Source: a virus
Virus record (IMG/VR): IMGVR_UViG_3300034061_000981
Span: 1-64,000 of that record
DNA: 64,000 bases
Direction: 5' to 3' (one strand)
The first letter of the stretch is position 1. Every line of letters begins with the position of its first letter. A program made the position numbers and the translations under genes. Positions 33,769 through 43,119 of the stretch are shown here, piece by piece. A model generated the notes under the pieces. The model did not search any database. It saw only the letters and a program-made list of their open reading frames with translations, and had not been told where the DNA came from.

Positions 33769-34728
33769 ATGACTTATGCACTGTACGGCAATATTGCATC
33801 TTTTGATTATAATACTTTAGTTGGAACTAACCCGTCTACTAGTTCAGGTGCATTAAACAGTGTTTGGGCCATTGGTGGAAATAATGCTGGTTATGGTCAA
33901 CCAGCATTAGCGCAAGTCGCATACAGTAGTAGAATTAATTCTTCTAATTGGGCAAATTTAATAAACACTACTGGTACAGTTGCTACACATCAAGGTACCT
34001 CTATTACTAGTATTACTGCGCCCGCTCTCAATGGGCCAATTCCATATATAGCCGCCCTTCCTACTAACTTAACATCTATATATAATAGTAGACTGAATGC
34101 CGCAACTCAAGGTGCTACTACTGCTAATACAGCAACTTACAACAGCACATGGAGCAACGTATTAATATTTACACACACTATTTCTTTTGCAAATGGTGAT
34201 GCCACAAGATACTTCTTTAACGCAGGTGGGCAACTAAAAGTAACATGCTCACATGCTAACAACATTGCAGGTATTAATTTATTAATGCATAATTTAGCAA
34301 GTAATATTGGTACAGTTGTTATGAGTTCCCCAACGTCAGGTTCAATTACTGTATCCGGTGCTAGTTATAATGGTGTTACTAAAGTTGGGGGAGGGTTACC
34401 GGCCCCCACAATTTCACCGGATAAGGGTTATTATGCAATGACTACTGCCAACACTAATATATTCACACAGACAGCCAGCACAGGACCTGCTTACTATTTA
34501 AATACAAATATTTCAATAATTGCTAAATCAAATGGAACACAAGGTTCAAATCAAGATGCCGGTAACGTAATTACACTTTACACCGTTTGGGATGAAATTT
34601 CATTAGGTTCTGTCGCCGTAGTAGGAGCCGGCTCAAGTACTACTGTCACTGTACAAGCACCCGAAACAACAAATTTGGCTAACTCTTGGGGCCCAATAAA
34701 TATTACCGGTACTGTATTCGGTTCATAA
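33769..34728 (+). CDS. Fibre-like structural protein, tandem paralogue 2
   Basis: The product has 319 residues and is a full-length paralogue of the preceding protein. It shares YNTLVGTNP, SRLNAATQGATTANTATY, FANGDATRYFFNAGGQLKV, FTQTASTG and the end QAPETTNLANSWG. Differences are spread through the whole length, so the duplication is not recent. The ATG at 33769 has no clear purine-rich ribosome site. Two related but different exposed proteins side by side would fit variation in receptor binding; that is inference. Confidence 0.65.
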   Translation: MTYALYGNIASFDYNTLVGTNPSTSSGALNSVWAIGGNNAGYGQPALAQVAYSSRINSSNWANLINTTGTVATHQGTSITSITAPALNGPIPYIAALPTNLTSIYNSRLNAATQGATTANTATYNSTWSNVLIFTHTISFANGDATRYFFNAGGQLKVTCSHANNIAGINLLMHNLASNIGTVVMSSPTSGSITVSGASYNGVTKVGGGLPAPTISPDKGYYAMTTANTNIFTQTASTGPAYYLNTNISIIAKSNGTQGSNQDAGNVITLYTVWDEISLGSVAVVGAGSSTTVTVQAPETTNLANSWGPINITGTVFGS

Positions 34729-34754
34729 TTTTTTAACATCACCTTTGTATCTAT

Positions 34755-34761
34755 CTAAATA
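34755..34761 (+). promoter_or_regulatory. Candidate late-promoter-like motif before the accessory locus
   Basis: CTAAATA (in the context TATCTAAATACTC) lies in the 48-base gap before the gene at 34777, with AGGAG at 34767-34771 as a strong ribosome site. It is a weaker match to TATAAATA than the GATAAATA sites but is placed in the same way. It may drive the start of the accessory gene series. Confidence 0.45.
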
Positions 34762-34776
34762 CTCGTAGGAGCCTAT

Positions 34777-35085
34777 ATGGATACAAAAACATTAATAGCA
34801 GAAGCCAAAGCTCGCTTCGCACATAACTCAGCTAAAGCATATCTTAAAGACAAATATGACAGCAAATTAATTGTTGCTGATCAAGGTGGTCTATGGCGAG
34901 CTGACCGACAAACCATTTCTTTTCTAAATTCAATGAGCAATGACAATTACATTGTTGTAATTGATACCTTTGATAACCCAGTTCAAGTTAGTCGTGAAAA
35001 GTTATTGGAAACATTAACAACTACATATAATGCAGTTATGCTTGAATGGCATAAAGAATGGTCTGAACTAGAGAAAAAAAGATGA
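34777..35085 (+). CDS. Small hypothetical phage protein, 102 residues
   Basis: The product is charged, apparently soluble and mostly helical: TLIAEAKARFAHNSAKAYLK at the start and REKLLETLTTTYNAVMLEWH at the end. A central segment (LIVADQGGLWRADRQTISFL) separates the two. It has a strong AGGAG ribosome site and its own upstream promoter-like motif, and its stop overlaps the next start as ATGA. I do not recognise the family. Position between fibres and glycosyltransferases would suit a fibre-assembly or scaffolding factor, but nothing in the sequence shows this. Confidence 0.6.
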   Translation: MDTKTLIAEAKARFAHNSAKAYLKDKYDSKLIVADQGGLWRADRQTISFLNSMSNDNYIVVIDTFDNPVQVSREKLLETLTTTYNAVMLEWHKEWSELEKKR

Positions 35086-35885
35086 GCAAAGGTGCATTAC
35101 TATTTGCGTTTAATTCACCTAAGTACAACTACTATGAAATGGCAGTTGCTACAGCCAAACGAATTAATCATTTTTTAAATTTACCTGTTACTATAGTGAC
35201 TGATGAAAAGTCATTACCCGACGTTAGTGATTACACTTTTGATAAAACTATTCTAACTACAGCAGATGCGTCTAATAAACGTGATTGGGGAGTTTGGATC
35301 AATAAAGGAAGATTTCAAGCGTATGATTTAAGTCCATACGATGAAACGTTATTGTTAGATACTGATTATATGGTAAATTCTGATAAGTTAATAAAAACAT
35401 TTGAATTACCAACTGATTTTTGTTGCCACGACAATACTAGTTTTTTAATGCACCCCTCGGTTCCACAAGAGGTATTAAGTGTATATAGTTTCAAAACGTT
35501 ATGGGCTACAGCCGTTAATTTTAAGAAAACTAAACGTGCTAAATCAATATTTGATTCGTTAAAAATGATTCAAAATAATTTTGATCATTATGCAAACATA
35601 CATGGATTTATATCAGTTACTTTTCGCAATGATTATGCATTGACTTTAGCAACACGTATTGTCAACGGACACACCACAGTACCTGAAGATATAATACCTT
35701 GGAATTTAGTTCACGTTGGTAAAAATACAACAGTGTATAGAAATAGTGACGACCCATTAAACACCGAATATACTGTTATGTTTGATAATTGGGTTAGGGG
35801 TAAAATTCGTAAAGAATATACTATTATTAAAAATATGGATTTTCATGTTATGAATAAAGAAAACTTTATGGAGTTAATTAAATGA
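35082..35885 (+). CDS. GT-A-type glycosyltransferase-like protein with DTD motif
   Basis: The product has 267 residues. It begins with a Rossmann-like strand (GALLFAFNSPKYNYYEMAVA) and a sugar-nucleotide-binding pattern LPVTIVTDE. The metal-binding DxD-type motif is DTD at residues 93-95 within SPYDETLLLDTDYMV. This is the layout of small GT8-like/GT-A transferases, which move a sugar from a nucleotide sugar to an acceptor. Donor and acceptor cannot be told. It is a paralogue of the next protein (both share SPYDET followed by L..D.DY/MY). It overlaps both neighbours by four bases. Confidence 0.65.
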   Translation: MSKGALLFAFNSPKYNYYEMAVATAKRINHFLNLPVTIVTDEKSLPDVSDYTFDKTILTTADASNKRDWGVWINKGRFQAYDLSPYDETLLLDTDYMVNSDKLIKTFELPTDFCCHDNTSFLMHPSVPQEVLSVYSFKTLWATAVNFKKTKRAKSIFDSLKMIQNNFDHYANIHGFISVTFRNDYALTLATRIVNGHTTVPEDIIPWNLVHVGKNTTVYRNSDDPLNTEYTVMFDNWVRGKIRKEYTIIKNMDFHVMNKENFMELIK

Positions 35886-36637
35886 CAAGAGGATTTGTTA
35901 TTATGGCTCAGGGACAAGATTATGTCAAATGTGCCACTGCTCTTACGGCAAGTATAAAACGAGTTATGCCTAATGCTGATATAACCGTTGTTACTACAAA
36001 AATGTTGCCATATGGTGATCAGGCGCCCAATACTAATTGGAAACTTCAAAATGACTGGCAAGTATATGAAGCAAGTCCATATGACGAAACTATTAAATTA
36101 GAAGCAGATATGTACATACCACGCAACATTGACCACTGGTGGGATATATTGTCACCGCAGGATGTTGTAGTATCTAGTCATATAAGAAACTTTAAACAAG
36201 AAATATCGGATGTTAGAATGTATCGTAGATTTATTGATGACAATAATTTACCTGACGCATATAACGCAATTACATATTTTAAAAAGTCAGACACCGCAAA
36301 ACAATTTTTTAATATTGTAAGAGATGTTTTTGAGAATTGGGAAGAGTATAAGGAAATATTAAAATGTAATCCACAAGAAATAGCAACCACTGATTGGGCA
36401 TATGCTATTGCTTGTCATGTTATGGGCATTGAAAAAACAATGCTACCATCATTTACAGAAATGTCAATGGTACATATGAAACAATATATTAATGGAACAT
36501 CTACTGAAAATTGGACTGATACATTTATATATGAGTGTTTACCAAATCAAATTAGAGTACAAACAGTCCCACAACAGTATCCATTTCACTATCATATTAA
36601 GAACTTTTCTGATAAAATACTTGAAAGTATAAAATGA
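35882..36637 (+). CDS. Glycosyltransferase-like protein with EAD in place of DxD
   Basis: The 251-residue product parallels the upstream protein: GFVIMAQGQDYVKCATALTA, then DITVVTTK, then SPYDETIKLEADMYIP. At the metal-binding position it has EAD (74-76) instead of DTD. This may still bind metal, because ExD variants occur, or may mark a changed or lost activity. The C-terminal half contains CHVMGIEKTMLPSFTEMSMV and ends FHYHIKNFSDKI, resembling the nucleotide-sugar/His region of such transferases. Its start overlaps the upstream stop as ATGA. Confidence 0.58.
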   Translation: MTRGFVIMAQGQDYVKCATALTASIKRVMPNADITVVTTKMLPYGDQAPNTNWKLQNDWQVYEASPYDETIKLEADMYIPRNIDHWWDILSPQDVVVSSHIRNFKQEISDVRMYRRFIDDNNLPDAYNAITYFKKSDTAKQFFNIVRDVFENWEEYKEILKCNPQEIATTDWAYAIACHVMGIEKTMLPSFTEMSMVHMKQYINGTSTENWTDTFIYECLPNQIRVQTVPQQYPFHYHIKNFSDKILESIK

Positions 36638-36990
36638 ACACTGAAAACAACCAAGAAGAATATGTTATAATATGGGAACAGCCCAAGCTAGAACCACCTG
36701 AGTTTAGGTTATATTATGATGAACACGGTGCTGTTGTATGTTACACCGGAGATAAATCTACAACCGGTGATTATATAGTTATTGATGCACTTACATTTGC
36801 ACAAGCAAGACCTGACGTAAGAGTTATCAACGGCAAAATATCTACTGTTTATCCCAATGCGGTTGTGCATAAGTTAATGCCAAGTAAGGATGAGGGGATA
36901 GATTGTCATCCGGAAGATATAAGTATACTTGTTGATAAAAAAGATTACAATAAAAAACAAAAATGGAAACTAACTACATATGAACTCTGA
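36634..36990 (+). CDS. Hypothetical protein, 118 residues
   Basis: The product is acidic and looks soluble. It has strand-rich segments EEYVIIWEQPKLEPPEFRLY, GAVVCYTGD and DYIVIDALTFAQARPDVRVI, and a lysine-rich end (VDKKDYNKKQKWK). No known catalytic motif or membrane segment is visible. It is coupled to both neighbours (ATGA at its start, an 11-base overlap at its end), so it belongs to the glycosyltransferase set. Function unknown. Confidence 0.6.
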   Translation: MNTENNQEEYVIIWEQPKLEPPEFRLYYDEHGAVVCYTGDKSTTGDYIVIDALTFAQARPDVRVINGKISTVYPNAVVHKLMPSKDEGIDCHPEDISILVDKKDYNKKQKWKLTTYEL

Positions 36991-37933
36991 AGATATTATT
37001 GACGTAGCAGATTTAGATTGTATCTATCTAAGCTACGATGAGCCACAGAAAGAAGAATTCTGGCTAAAGATTAAGAACATGGTGCCTTGGGCAAAACGTG
37101 TTGACGGTGTTAAAGGTAGTGATGCCGCACATAAAGCCGCAGGTGAAGCAAGTGATACCGAACGATTTATTTTAATTGACGGTGATAATATGCCTGATGA
37201 AGAATTTTTCAATATTCAATTAAACTTTACTGGTAAAGACCCGTCGTTTAAAAAAGCACAGTTTCGTTGGAAAGCAATAAACGCAATCAACGGTTTACGC
37301 TATGGCAATGGCGGTATGAGTAGCTGGACAAAAGAATACGTTGCTAAAATGAAAACTCACGAACATCAAACAGATGGTGATGTATCACGCATTGCTGACT
37401 TCTGTATGGGAGGCAATGATAATTTGTATTGGGCGATGTATAACTGCTATAGCACAACACATCCTAACTATACGCCATTTCAAGCATGGCGCGCAGGATT
37501 CCGTGAAGGGGTAAAGATGAGTTTAGACAGAGGTGCTAGACCAACAGTAGAACAATTTAAACAAACAGTAGCAACACGTAATTTAAACAATCTAACTATT
37601 TGGCACAACATCGGTCGTGATGTAGAGAACGGAGAGTGGGCTATTTATGGTGCTCGTCTTGGAACGTATATGACTATGTTGACTGAATGGGACCACGCAA
37701 ATGTGCAATGGTTTGATAACTATACAGTATTGTGGGAAGAACATATGAATAGAGACCCTGATCGTGAGTCAGCGTTGCTCGGAGCCGCACTGCATGACAA
37801 ATTGGGACTACCGATGAACCACTTTGACAGTGGACAAAGTAAATTCTTTAAGCGTCACTATAAAGCAGACTTTCATAATTTAGATCCTCTAGTAACTGAG
37901 ATGGATGTGATTCGTAGAATCGAAGGATGGTAA
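36980..37933 (+). CDS. Glycosyltransferase-like protein with DGDN motif
   Basis: The 317-residue product begins with a short Rossmann-like half: LDCIYLSYDEPQKEEFWLKI, then PWAKRVDGVKGSDAAHKAAG, then FILIDGDNMPDEEF. The DGDN motif at residues 67-70 sits where GT-A enzymes carry the metal-binding DxD. The rest is tryptophan-rich (FRWKAINAINGLRYGNGGMS, FCMGGNDNLYWAMYNCYST) and ends with an acidic/aromatic stretch containing WDHANVQWFDNYTVLWEEHM. Best guess is a phage-type glycosyltransferase; the substrate is unknown. It differs in sequence from the two transferases upstream. Confidence 0.55.
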   Translation: MNSEDIIDVADLDCIYLSYDEPQKEEFWLKIKNMVPWAKRVDGVKGSDAAHKAAGEASDTERFILIDGDNMPDEEFFNIQLNFTGKDPSFKKAQFRWKAINAINGLRYGNGGMSSWTKEYVAKMKTHEHQTDGDVSRIADFCMGGNDNLYWAMYNCYSTTHPNYTPFQAWRAGFREGVKMSLDRGARPTVEQFKQTVATRNLNNLTIWHNIGRDVENGEWAIYGARLGTYMTMLTEWDHANVQWFDNYTVLWEEHMNRDPDRESALLGAALHDKLGLPMNHFDSGQSKFFKRHYKADFHNLDPLVTEMDVIRRIEGW

Positions 37934-39327
37934 TGAGTAGCGAACAACAAAGAATTAAAGACATTAAGATTAAGATTGAGAACGAAGCAGGTCCTACATT
38001 TTGTCTTGCTAAATGGCATCACGTAACTATGTATTTGCAATCAGGTGAAACACATAGTTGTTATCACCCACAACCTCATAAAATTCCATTAGAAGAATTG
38101 AAAGATAATCCTTCAGCACTACACAATACACAATTCAAAAAAGATGAACGCAAAATGATGCTGGAAGGTGAAAAGCCAACAGGTTGTCAATATTGCTGGA
38201 ACATTGAAGCAATGGGCCCAGATTATATTAGTGATAGACACATTCGTAATGCTAGTATTTTTACAGAAGAACGCTATGAACAAACAACTAAAGGTGCATG
38301 GAATCAAAATATTAATCCAGAATACTTAGAAATCAACTTTGGTAACGAATGTAATTTCAAGTGCGGTTACTGTCATCCAAAATATTCAACTAGCTTTTAC
38401 AATGAGATTAAGAAGCATGGCCCTGTTACTACAGTAAAGAACCATCGTTGTGATGTTGATTGGATGACATTGTATCAGCGTGAAGAAGAAAACCCATACG
38501 TTGATGCATTCTGGGAGTGGTGGCCCGAACTACGCAAGACATTGAATATTATGCGTGTAACCGGTGGCGAACCTACGATGCACACTAGTACATGGAAATT
38601 GTTAAAAGAAATTGAACAAGATCCTATGCCTTGGTTAGAGTTGAATATAAACAGTAACTTAGGTACTAAGACTGCATTGGTTGAGAAACTAGCGCATAGT
38701 GTTAAAAAATTAGTAGACGATAAAAAAATTCGTGCATTCAAACTATTCACTAGCTTAGATACATGGGGTCCTAAGGCTGAATATATTCGTACAGGATTAG
38801 ATTTAGAATTGTGGGAAAAGAATTTCCATACGTATCTACAGAACACCGACAGCCCAATCACGTTTATGATTACTTTCAATATCTTTAGTGTTACTACATT
38901 TAAAGAATTCTTGGGTAAGTTTTTAGAATGGCGCAAACAATATGGTTGGTATGATGACCGAAAAGAACATCGTGTTCGGTTTGATACCCCTTACTTACGT
39001 GACCCTATTCAATACGATATGAACATTTTACCTAAGGACGAATTTATGCCTTACATGCGTGACGCATTATCATTCATGGAAGCTAATGTAGATGACAATC
39101 GTGCCGACGCATTTACTACTATTGAGTTTGAAAAATTCAAGCGTGTAGTTGACTACATGAATGAAACTAAATACTCAGACACAAAGTTAATTGAAGGTCG
39201 TAGAGATTTCTACAATTGGTTCAATGAATTAGATGAACGCAGGGATACAGATATGTTATCAGTTTTTCCTGAGTATATGAATTTTTATAGACTTTGCCAA
39301 GAAGTTAATCAATTGAATCCAAAATGA
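37933..39327 (+). CDS. Radical SAM enzyme with N-terminal cysteine-rich (twitch-like) domain, copy 1
   Basis: The 464-residue product has the radical SAM cluster motif CNFKCGYC (Cys 140, 144, 147), which binds the 4Fe-4S cluster that cleaves S-adenosylmethionine. It also has the GGE motif (VTGGEPTMHT). Upstream of the core are four further cysteines (24, 43, 85, 88; context HSCYHPQ and GCQYCWNIE), suggesting an auxiliary iron-sulfur or twitch-like domain placed N-terminally. The ATG at 37933 was preferred to the one six bases upstream because it forms TAATG with the upstream stop and has AAGGA before it. This is the most divergent of four tandem paralogues. Its substrate is unknown; related enzymes modify peptides, sugars or cofactors. 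Confidence 0.75.
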   Translation: MSSEQQRIKDIKIKIENEAGPTFCLAKWHHVTMYLQSGETHSCYHPQPHKIPLEELKDNPSALHNTQFKKDERKMMLEGEKPTGCQYCWNIEAMGPDYISDRHIRNASIFTEERYEQTTKGAWNQNINPEYLEINFGNECNFKCGYCHPKYSTSFYNEIKKHGPVTTVKNHRCDVDWMTLYQREEENPYVDAFWEWWPELRKTLNIMRVTGGEPTMHTSTWKLLKEIEQDPMPWLELNINSNLGTKTALVEKLAHSVKKLVDDKKIRAFKLFTSLDTWGPKAEYIRTGLDLELWEKNFHTYLQNTDSPITFMITFNIFSVTTFKEFLGKFLEWRKQYGWYDDRKEHRVRFDTPYLRDPIQYDMNILPKDEFMPYMRDALSFMEANVDDNRADAFTTIEFEKFKRVVDYMNETKYSDTKLIEGRRDFYNWFNELDERRDTDMLSVFPEYMNFYRLCQEVNQLNPK

Positions 39328-40598
39328 GCAAGAAAAAAACTAAAATAACAGTTGAAGATTTATCTACTAGTAAGACACTATGTGTTGTGCCATGGATACA
39401 TATCCACACTAATCCTAGTGGCATTGCTACTCCTTGCTGTATCGCAGAATCGTGCACCAAACCCGAAGGTGTAGGAAACGCACGTGAACAATCATTGATG
39501 GAAATTGTTAATTCTGAATCAATGAAACAATTGCGTTTAGATATGTTAGCCGGAGTTAAAAATTCTGAATGTACCAAATGTTATGAACATGAGGATCAGG
39601 GTATAAAAAGTTTTAGAAATATGATTAACGATGAATTTAGTCATCACTATGATGCTATGAATTCAACAAAGAAAGATGGATCACTCAAAGAATTTAAAAT
39701 GAGATACTTTGATATCCGTTTTAATAACATTTGTAATTTTAAATGTAGAACATGTGGTTCAGGATTTAGTACTCAATGGGAACAAGAAGATTTAAAAAAT
39801 AAAGTTTGGAATGCAAAAGTCATTCCAAAGAATGATAATAAAAAATTCTTAGCAGAGGTAGTGGATCAAATTCCAAATATGGAAACAGCATACTTTGCCG
39901 GTGGCGAGCCACTAATTACCGAAGAACATTATATTCTACTAGAAGAAATGATTCGTAGTGGCAAGACTGATATCAAACTAAGATATAATACTAACTTAAG
40001 CAATCTTAAATTTAAAGACAAAGACCTGTTGTCCTTGTGGAAACACTTTGAAAAGGGTGTAGATGTTTATGCAAGTATTGACCATTACGGTGAACGTGCA
40101 GAATATATTCGTCACGGAACTGATTGGGGTGTAGTTGAATCTAACTTCAACTTAGTTAAAAAAACATCCTTCATAAAACTACACATGAATACCGTATTAA
40201 GTGTATTCAACGTTTTAACTATAAATGAATTCTATCAGTATCTATATGATAATAATATGTACTCAAACAAAGATTCAGTATATATGTTATATAATATGTC
40301 AACTCCGGAATTTTTAGCATGTCATATATTGCCACCTGATTTAAAAATCAAAGCTAAAGAAAGTTTAGAACAGACTGTTAAGTTTTTAAAATCTAAAAAA
40401 TTTAAAGTACACCAAATAAAACAGATAACAGATGCTATTCCTTGGGCTATGTCTAAGGATTCTTGGGAACAACAAAAAATGAATTTTAGAAGTGAAGTCA
40501 AAAGATTAGATAAAATTAGAGATGAAAACTTTAAACAGACATTTCCTGAATTAGCTATGTTATTAGAACCCGAATACAAAAGATTGTGGCCAGTATGA
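39324..40598 (+). CDS. N-twitch-like radical SAM enzyme, copy 2
   Basis: The 424-residue product shows the full family layout. The N-terminal domain has LCVVPWIHIHTNPSG, then TPCC (Cys 20, 38, 39), then ECTKCYEHE (Cys 83, 86), probably ligating an auxiliary cluster. The radical SAM core follows with CNFKCRTC (Cys 137, 141, 144) and YFAGGEPLITEEHY. The segment MKQLRLDMLAG is shared with the next paralogue. It overlaps the upstream gene by four bases. Closely similar to the product at 40595 along most of its length; the reaction is unknown. Confidence 0.78.
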   Translation: MSKKKTKITVEDLSTSKTLCVVPWIHIHTNPSGIATPCCIAESCTKPEGVGNAREQSLMEIVNSESMKQLRLDMLAGVKNSECTKCYEHEDQGIKSFRNMINDEFSHHYDAMNSTKKDGSLKEFKMRYFDIRFNNICNFKCRTCGSGFSTQWEQEDLKNKVWNAKVIPKNDNKKFLAEVVDQIPNMETAYFAGGEPLITEEHYILLEEMIRSGKTDIKLRYNTNLSNLKFKDKDLLSLWKHFEKGVDVYASIDHYGERAEYIRHGTDWGVVESNFNLVKKTSFIKLHMNTVLSVFNVLTINEFYQYLYDNNMYSNKDSVYMLYNMSTPEFLACHILPPDLKIKAKESLEQTVKFLKSKKFKVHQIKQITDAIPWAMSKDSWEQQKMNFRSEVKRLDKIRDENFKQTFPELAMLLEPEYKRLWPV

Positions 40599-41845
40599 AC
40601 AAAGATTATCTATCCAAGATGAACAAAAATTATTTATTAAACGAGAGCAAGACTTTTTGCATGTTCCCTTGGGTACATTTAAATGTGACACCAAAAGGTG
40701 ATATCTATCCTTGCTGTAGTAACGACTACACAAAACCATTTGGTAATACAAAAGAAACTTCATTAAAAGAAGCATTCAACAGTCCGCAAATGAAACAGTT
40801 GCGTTTGGACATGTTAGCTGATAAGAAAAATGATATATGTAACTTTTGTTATAAACACGAAGAAGCAGGACCTCATTCATTTAGAAACTATAGCAAAGAA
40901 CAATTTGCTAAACACTATGATGAAACAATTCCTACAACACTAGATGACGGAACTGTTCCCGAATTCAAAATGCATTATTTTGATATTCGTTTCAGTAATA
41001 TTTGTAACTTTAAATGTAGAACATGCGGGTCAGAGTTTAGTAGTCAATGGGGAGCAGAGATGCGAGCCAATCACGATCCAAAACATCCTATTGTTATTCA
41101 TGCCGATGAAAAGGGTAATCTATTACGTGAAGTATTGGAACAAGTAGAACATATTGATTTAGCATACTTTGCTGGTGGTGAACCTACATTGACCGAAGAA
41201 CATTATATAATGCTTGAAGAAATGATTCGTAAAGGTCGTAGTGATATTGTTCTACGATACAACACTAACGCTAGTAACATTAAGTTCAAAGACTATGACT
41301 TACTAGATATGTGGAAGTACTTTAAAAAGATTGAATTGAGTTGTAGTATTGACCATTATGGTGAAAGAGCAGAATGGTTACGTCATGGAACTGATTGGGG
41401 TGTAGTAGAGTCCAATCTATTAAAGTTCCGTGAACTAGATTATGTTAGTTTTCAAATGAATACGGTATTCAGCATCTTTAACTATAGTACAATCGGTGAG
41501 TTCTATCAGTATTTAAAAGATAAGAATATTATCCGCAGAGAAGATTGGTATCATAGTTTGTACTTGGCTGTACACCCTAGCTATTATTCTGGTAAGAGTT
41601 TGCCCAAAGAATTAAAAGTAGAAGCCGCAGAAAAGGCATTGGCTTGGGCAAAGGCTAATGAAGGTGATGGTACATCACTAAGTAGATTAGTGACTGATGC
41701 TGTAAACTTTGCGGCAGATGATGATACTTGGACTGAAAATAAAGAAACATTCTTTTTACATACAGGTTCAGGAGATAGAATTCGAGGTGAAAGTTTCTGG
41801 AAAACGTTTCCTGAATTAAATAAATTACGTGATTTAACGGAGTAA
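40595..41845 (+). CDS. N-twitch-like radical SAM enzyme, copy 3
   Basis: The product has 416 residues from the ATG at 40595, which overlaps the previous stop as ATGA. A GTG nine bases upstream is a weaker candidate, and another ATG lies at 40619. It has TFCMFPWVHLNVTPKGD, YPCC and ICNFCYKHE in the N-terminal domain, then CNFKCRTC and YFAGGEPTLTEEHYIMLEEM in the radical SAM core. It is the closest relative of copy 2, sharing DWGVVESNxxL and IDHYGERAE. Probably a radical tailoring enzyme acting with its neighbours. Confidence 0.78.
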   Translation: MNKDYLSKMNKNYLLNESKTFCMFPWVHLNVTPKGDIYPCCSNDYTKPFGNTKETSLKEAFNSPQMKQLRLDMLADKKNDICNFCYKHEEAGPHSFRNYSKEQFAKHYDETIPTTLDDGTVPEFKMHYFDIRFSNICNFKCRTCGSEFSSQWGAEMRANHDPKHPIVIHADEKGNLLREVLEQVEHIDLAYFAGGEPTLTEEHYIMLEEMIRKGRSDIVLRYNTNASNIKFKDYDLLDMWKYFKKIELSCSIDHYGERAEWLRHGTDWGVVESNLLKFRELDYVSFQMNTVFSIFNYSTIGEFYQYLKDKNIIRREDWYHSLYLAVHPSYYSGKSLPKELKVEAAEKALAWAKANEGDGTSLSRLVTDAVNFAADDDTWTENKETFFLHTGSGDRIRGESFWKTFPELNKLRDLTE

Positions 41846-41847
41846 TA

Positions 41848-43119
41848 ATGCAAGATTCAATTGTTGTAGAAAATTTAGTAAAACATGGTAAACATTTTTG
41901 TGTGTTACCCTGGGTCCACTTTCATTCATGGCCAGATGGTCGAGTGATGCCATGTTGTGTTGCTGACAGCGGAATGCCTGTAGCTGAAATAAAAGAAGAA
42001 GAATCAATCATCCAAATGATGAATAGTGATGACTTCAAAAAGATTCGTTCAGCTATGCTTAACGATGAACCAGTAGAAGCGTGTAAGCGTTGCTATGACT
42101 TAGAGTTAATGGGTACATGGACAATGCGTCAAAGTCACAATAAGCGCAAAGGTCTTGAATACGTCAAAGAAATTAGTGAAATAACAAGTGATGACGGTAC
42201 CATTAGTGACTTTAAAATGAAATACATGGACTTACGTTTTAGTAACATGTGTAATATGAAATGTCGCAGTTGTGGCCCTGGTTGCTCAAGTCTATGGGCA
42301 CAAGAATTTTTAGACGAACGAGGTGAAGAAGTATTTGAACAATACTTCAAAACAAAAAAGATTGTTATTAACAAAGCAGATGAAGTTGGATTCTTAGCTA
42401 AACTAAAACCATACTTGAAAGACGTTACTGAAGTATATTTTGCTGGTGGTGAAATTATTATTACTCCTGAACACTATGAGTGTTTAGACTATTGGATTGA
42501 TAACGGATTGAACGAACAGATTGAGTTAACATACACAACTAACTTTAGCTCATTGAAGTACAAAGACAAAGACTTAATCGGTTATTGGAAGAAGTTTCCC
42601 AAGCTCAAAATTTGGGCTAGCTTAGACGGCATGGGCGAGACAGCAGAATTGATTCGTAAAGGTACTGACTGGGATCGTATTGTTAAAAACATCAAAGCAG
42701 TTAAAGAACAAGTGCCACATGCTGAGTTCCAAATCACTCCTACAATTAGCATCTGGAATGTGTTCCACTTCCCTGACTTTTTTGACTACATGATTGACAA
42801 TGGGTTCATTGATACTAAGAGTAGCCCGCGTTTTAATCTAGCAACTAATCCATGGTACGCAAACATTATGATTCTTCCTGTGTCTGTTAAGCGCAGACTA
42901 GCTGAATTATATCGTGTATATCAGAACAAGTATAAAGACAACCAAGATATCTATAACGGCTTTAAGATGATTATCTACAATTTGACAGTTGGTGATGAAA
43001 ACAAAGGTGGTATCTTAGAATTTAAACAGTTCAACGATGAGTTGGATCAATTTAGAGATGAGAAGTTTGAGGACATTTGTCCAGAAATTAAAGAGGTATA
43101 TGAATGGGCAAAAAGCTAA
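41848..43119 (+). CDS. N-twitch-like radical SAM enzyme, copy 4
   Basis: The 423-residue product has HFCVLPWVHFHSWPDGRVMP then CC, then ACKRCYDLE, then the core motif CNMKCRSC. The SAM-contacting motif is VYFAGGEIIITPEHY, where copies 2 and 3 have GGEP. It has a good ribosome site (CGGAG at 41838-41842) and starts three bases after the upstream stop codon. More divergent from copies 2 and 3 than they are from each other. Substrate unknown. Confidence 0.78.
   Translation: MQDSIVVENLVKHGKHFCVLPWVHFHSWPDGRVMPCCVADSGMPVAEIKEEESIIQMMNSDDFKKIRSAMLNDEPVEACKRCYDLELMGTWTMRQSHNKRKGLEYVKEISEITSDDGTISDFKMKYMDLRFSNMCNMKCRSCGPGCSSLWAQEFLDERGEEVFEQYFKTKKIVINKADEVGFLAKLKPYLKDVTEVYFAGGEIIITPEHYECLDYWIDNGLNEQIELTYTTNFSSLKYKDKDLIGYWKKFPKLKIWASLDGMGETAELIRKGTDWDRIVKNIKAVKEQVPHAEFQITPTISIWNVFHFPDFFDYMIDNGFIDTKSSPRFNLATNPWYANIMILPVSVKRRLAELYRVYQNKYKDNQDIYNGFKMIIYNLTVGDENKGGILEFKQFNDELDQFRDEKFEDICPEIKEVYEWAKS

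Noticed and set aside
38475-38936. 153-codon minus-strand frame
   Set aside because: It is antisense to a radical SAM gene with clear motifs, has no promoter or ribosome site, and all other genes are on the + strand.
40586-40594. GTG start for the third N-twitch-like radical SAM gene
   Set aside because: The ATG at 40595 gives the ATGA overlap used at most junctions in this locus.
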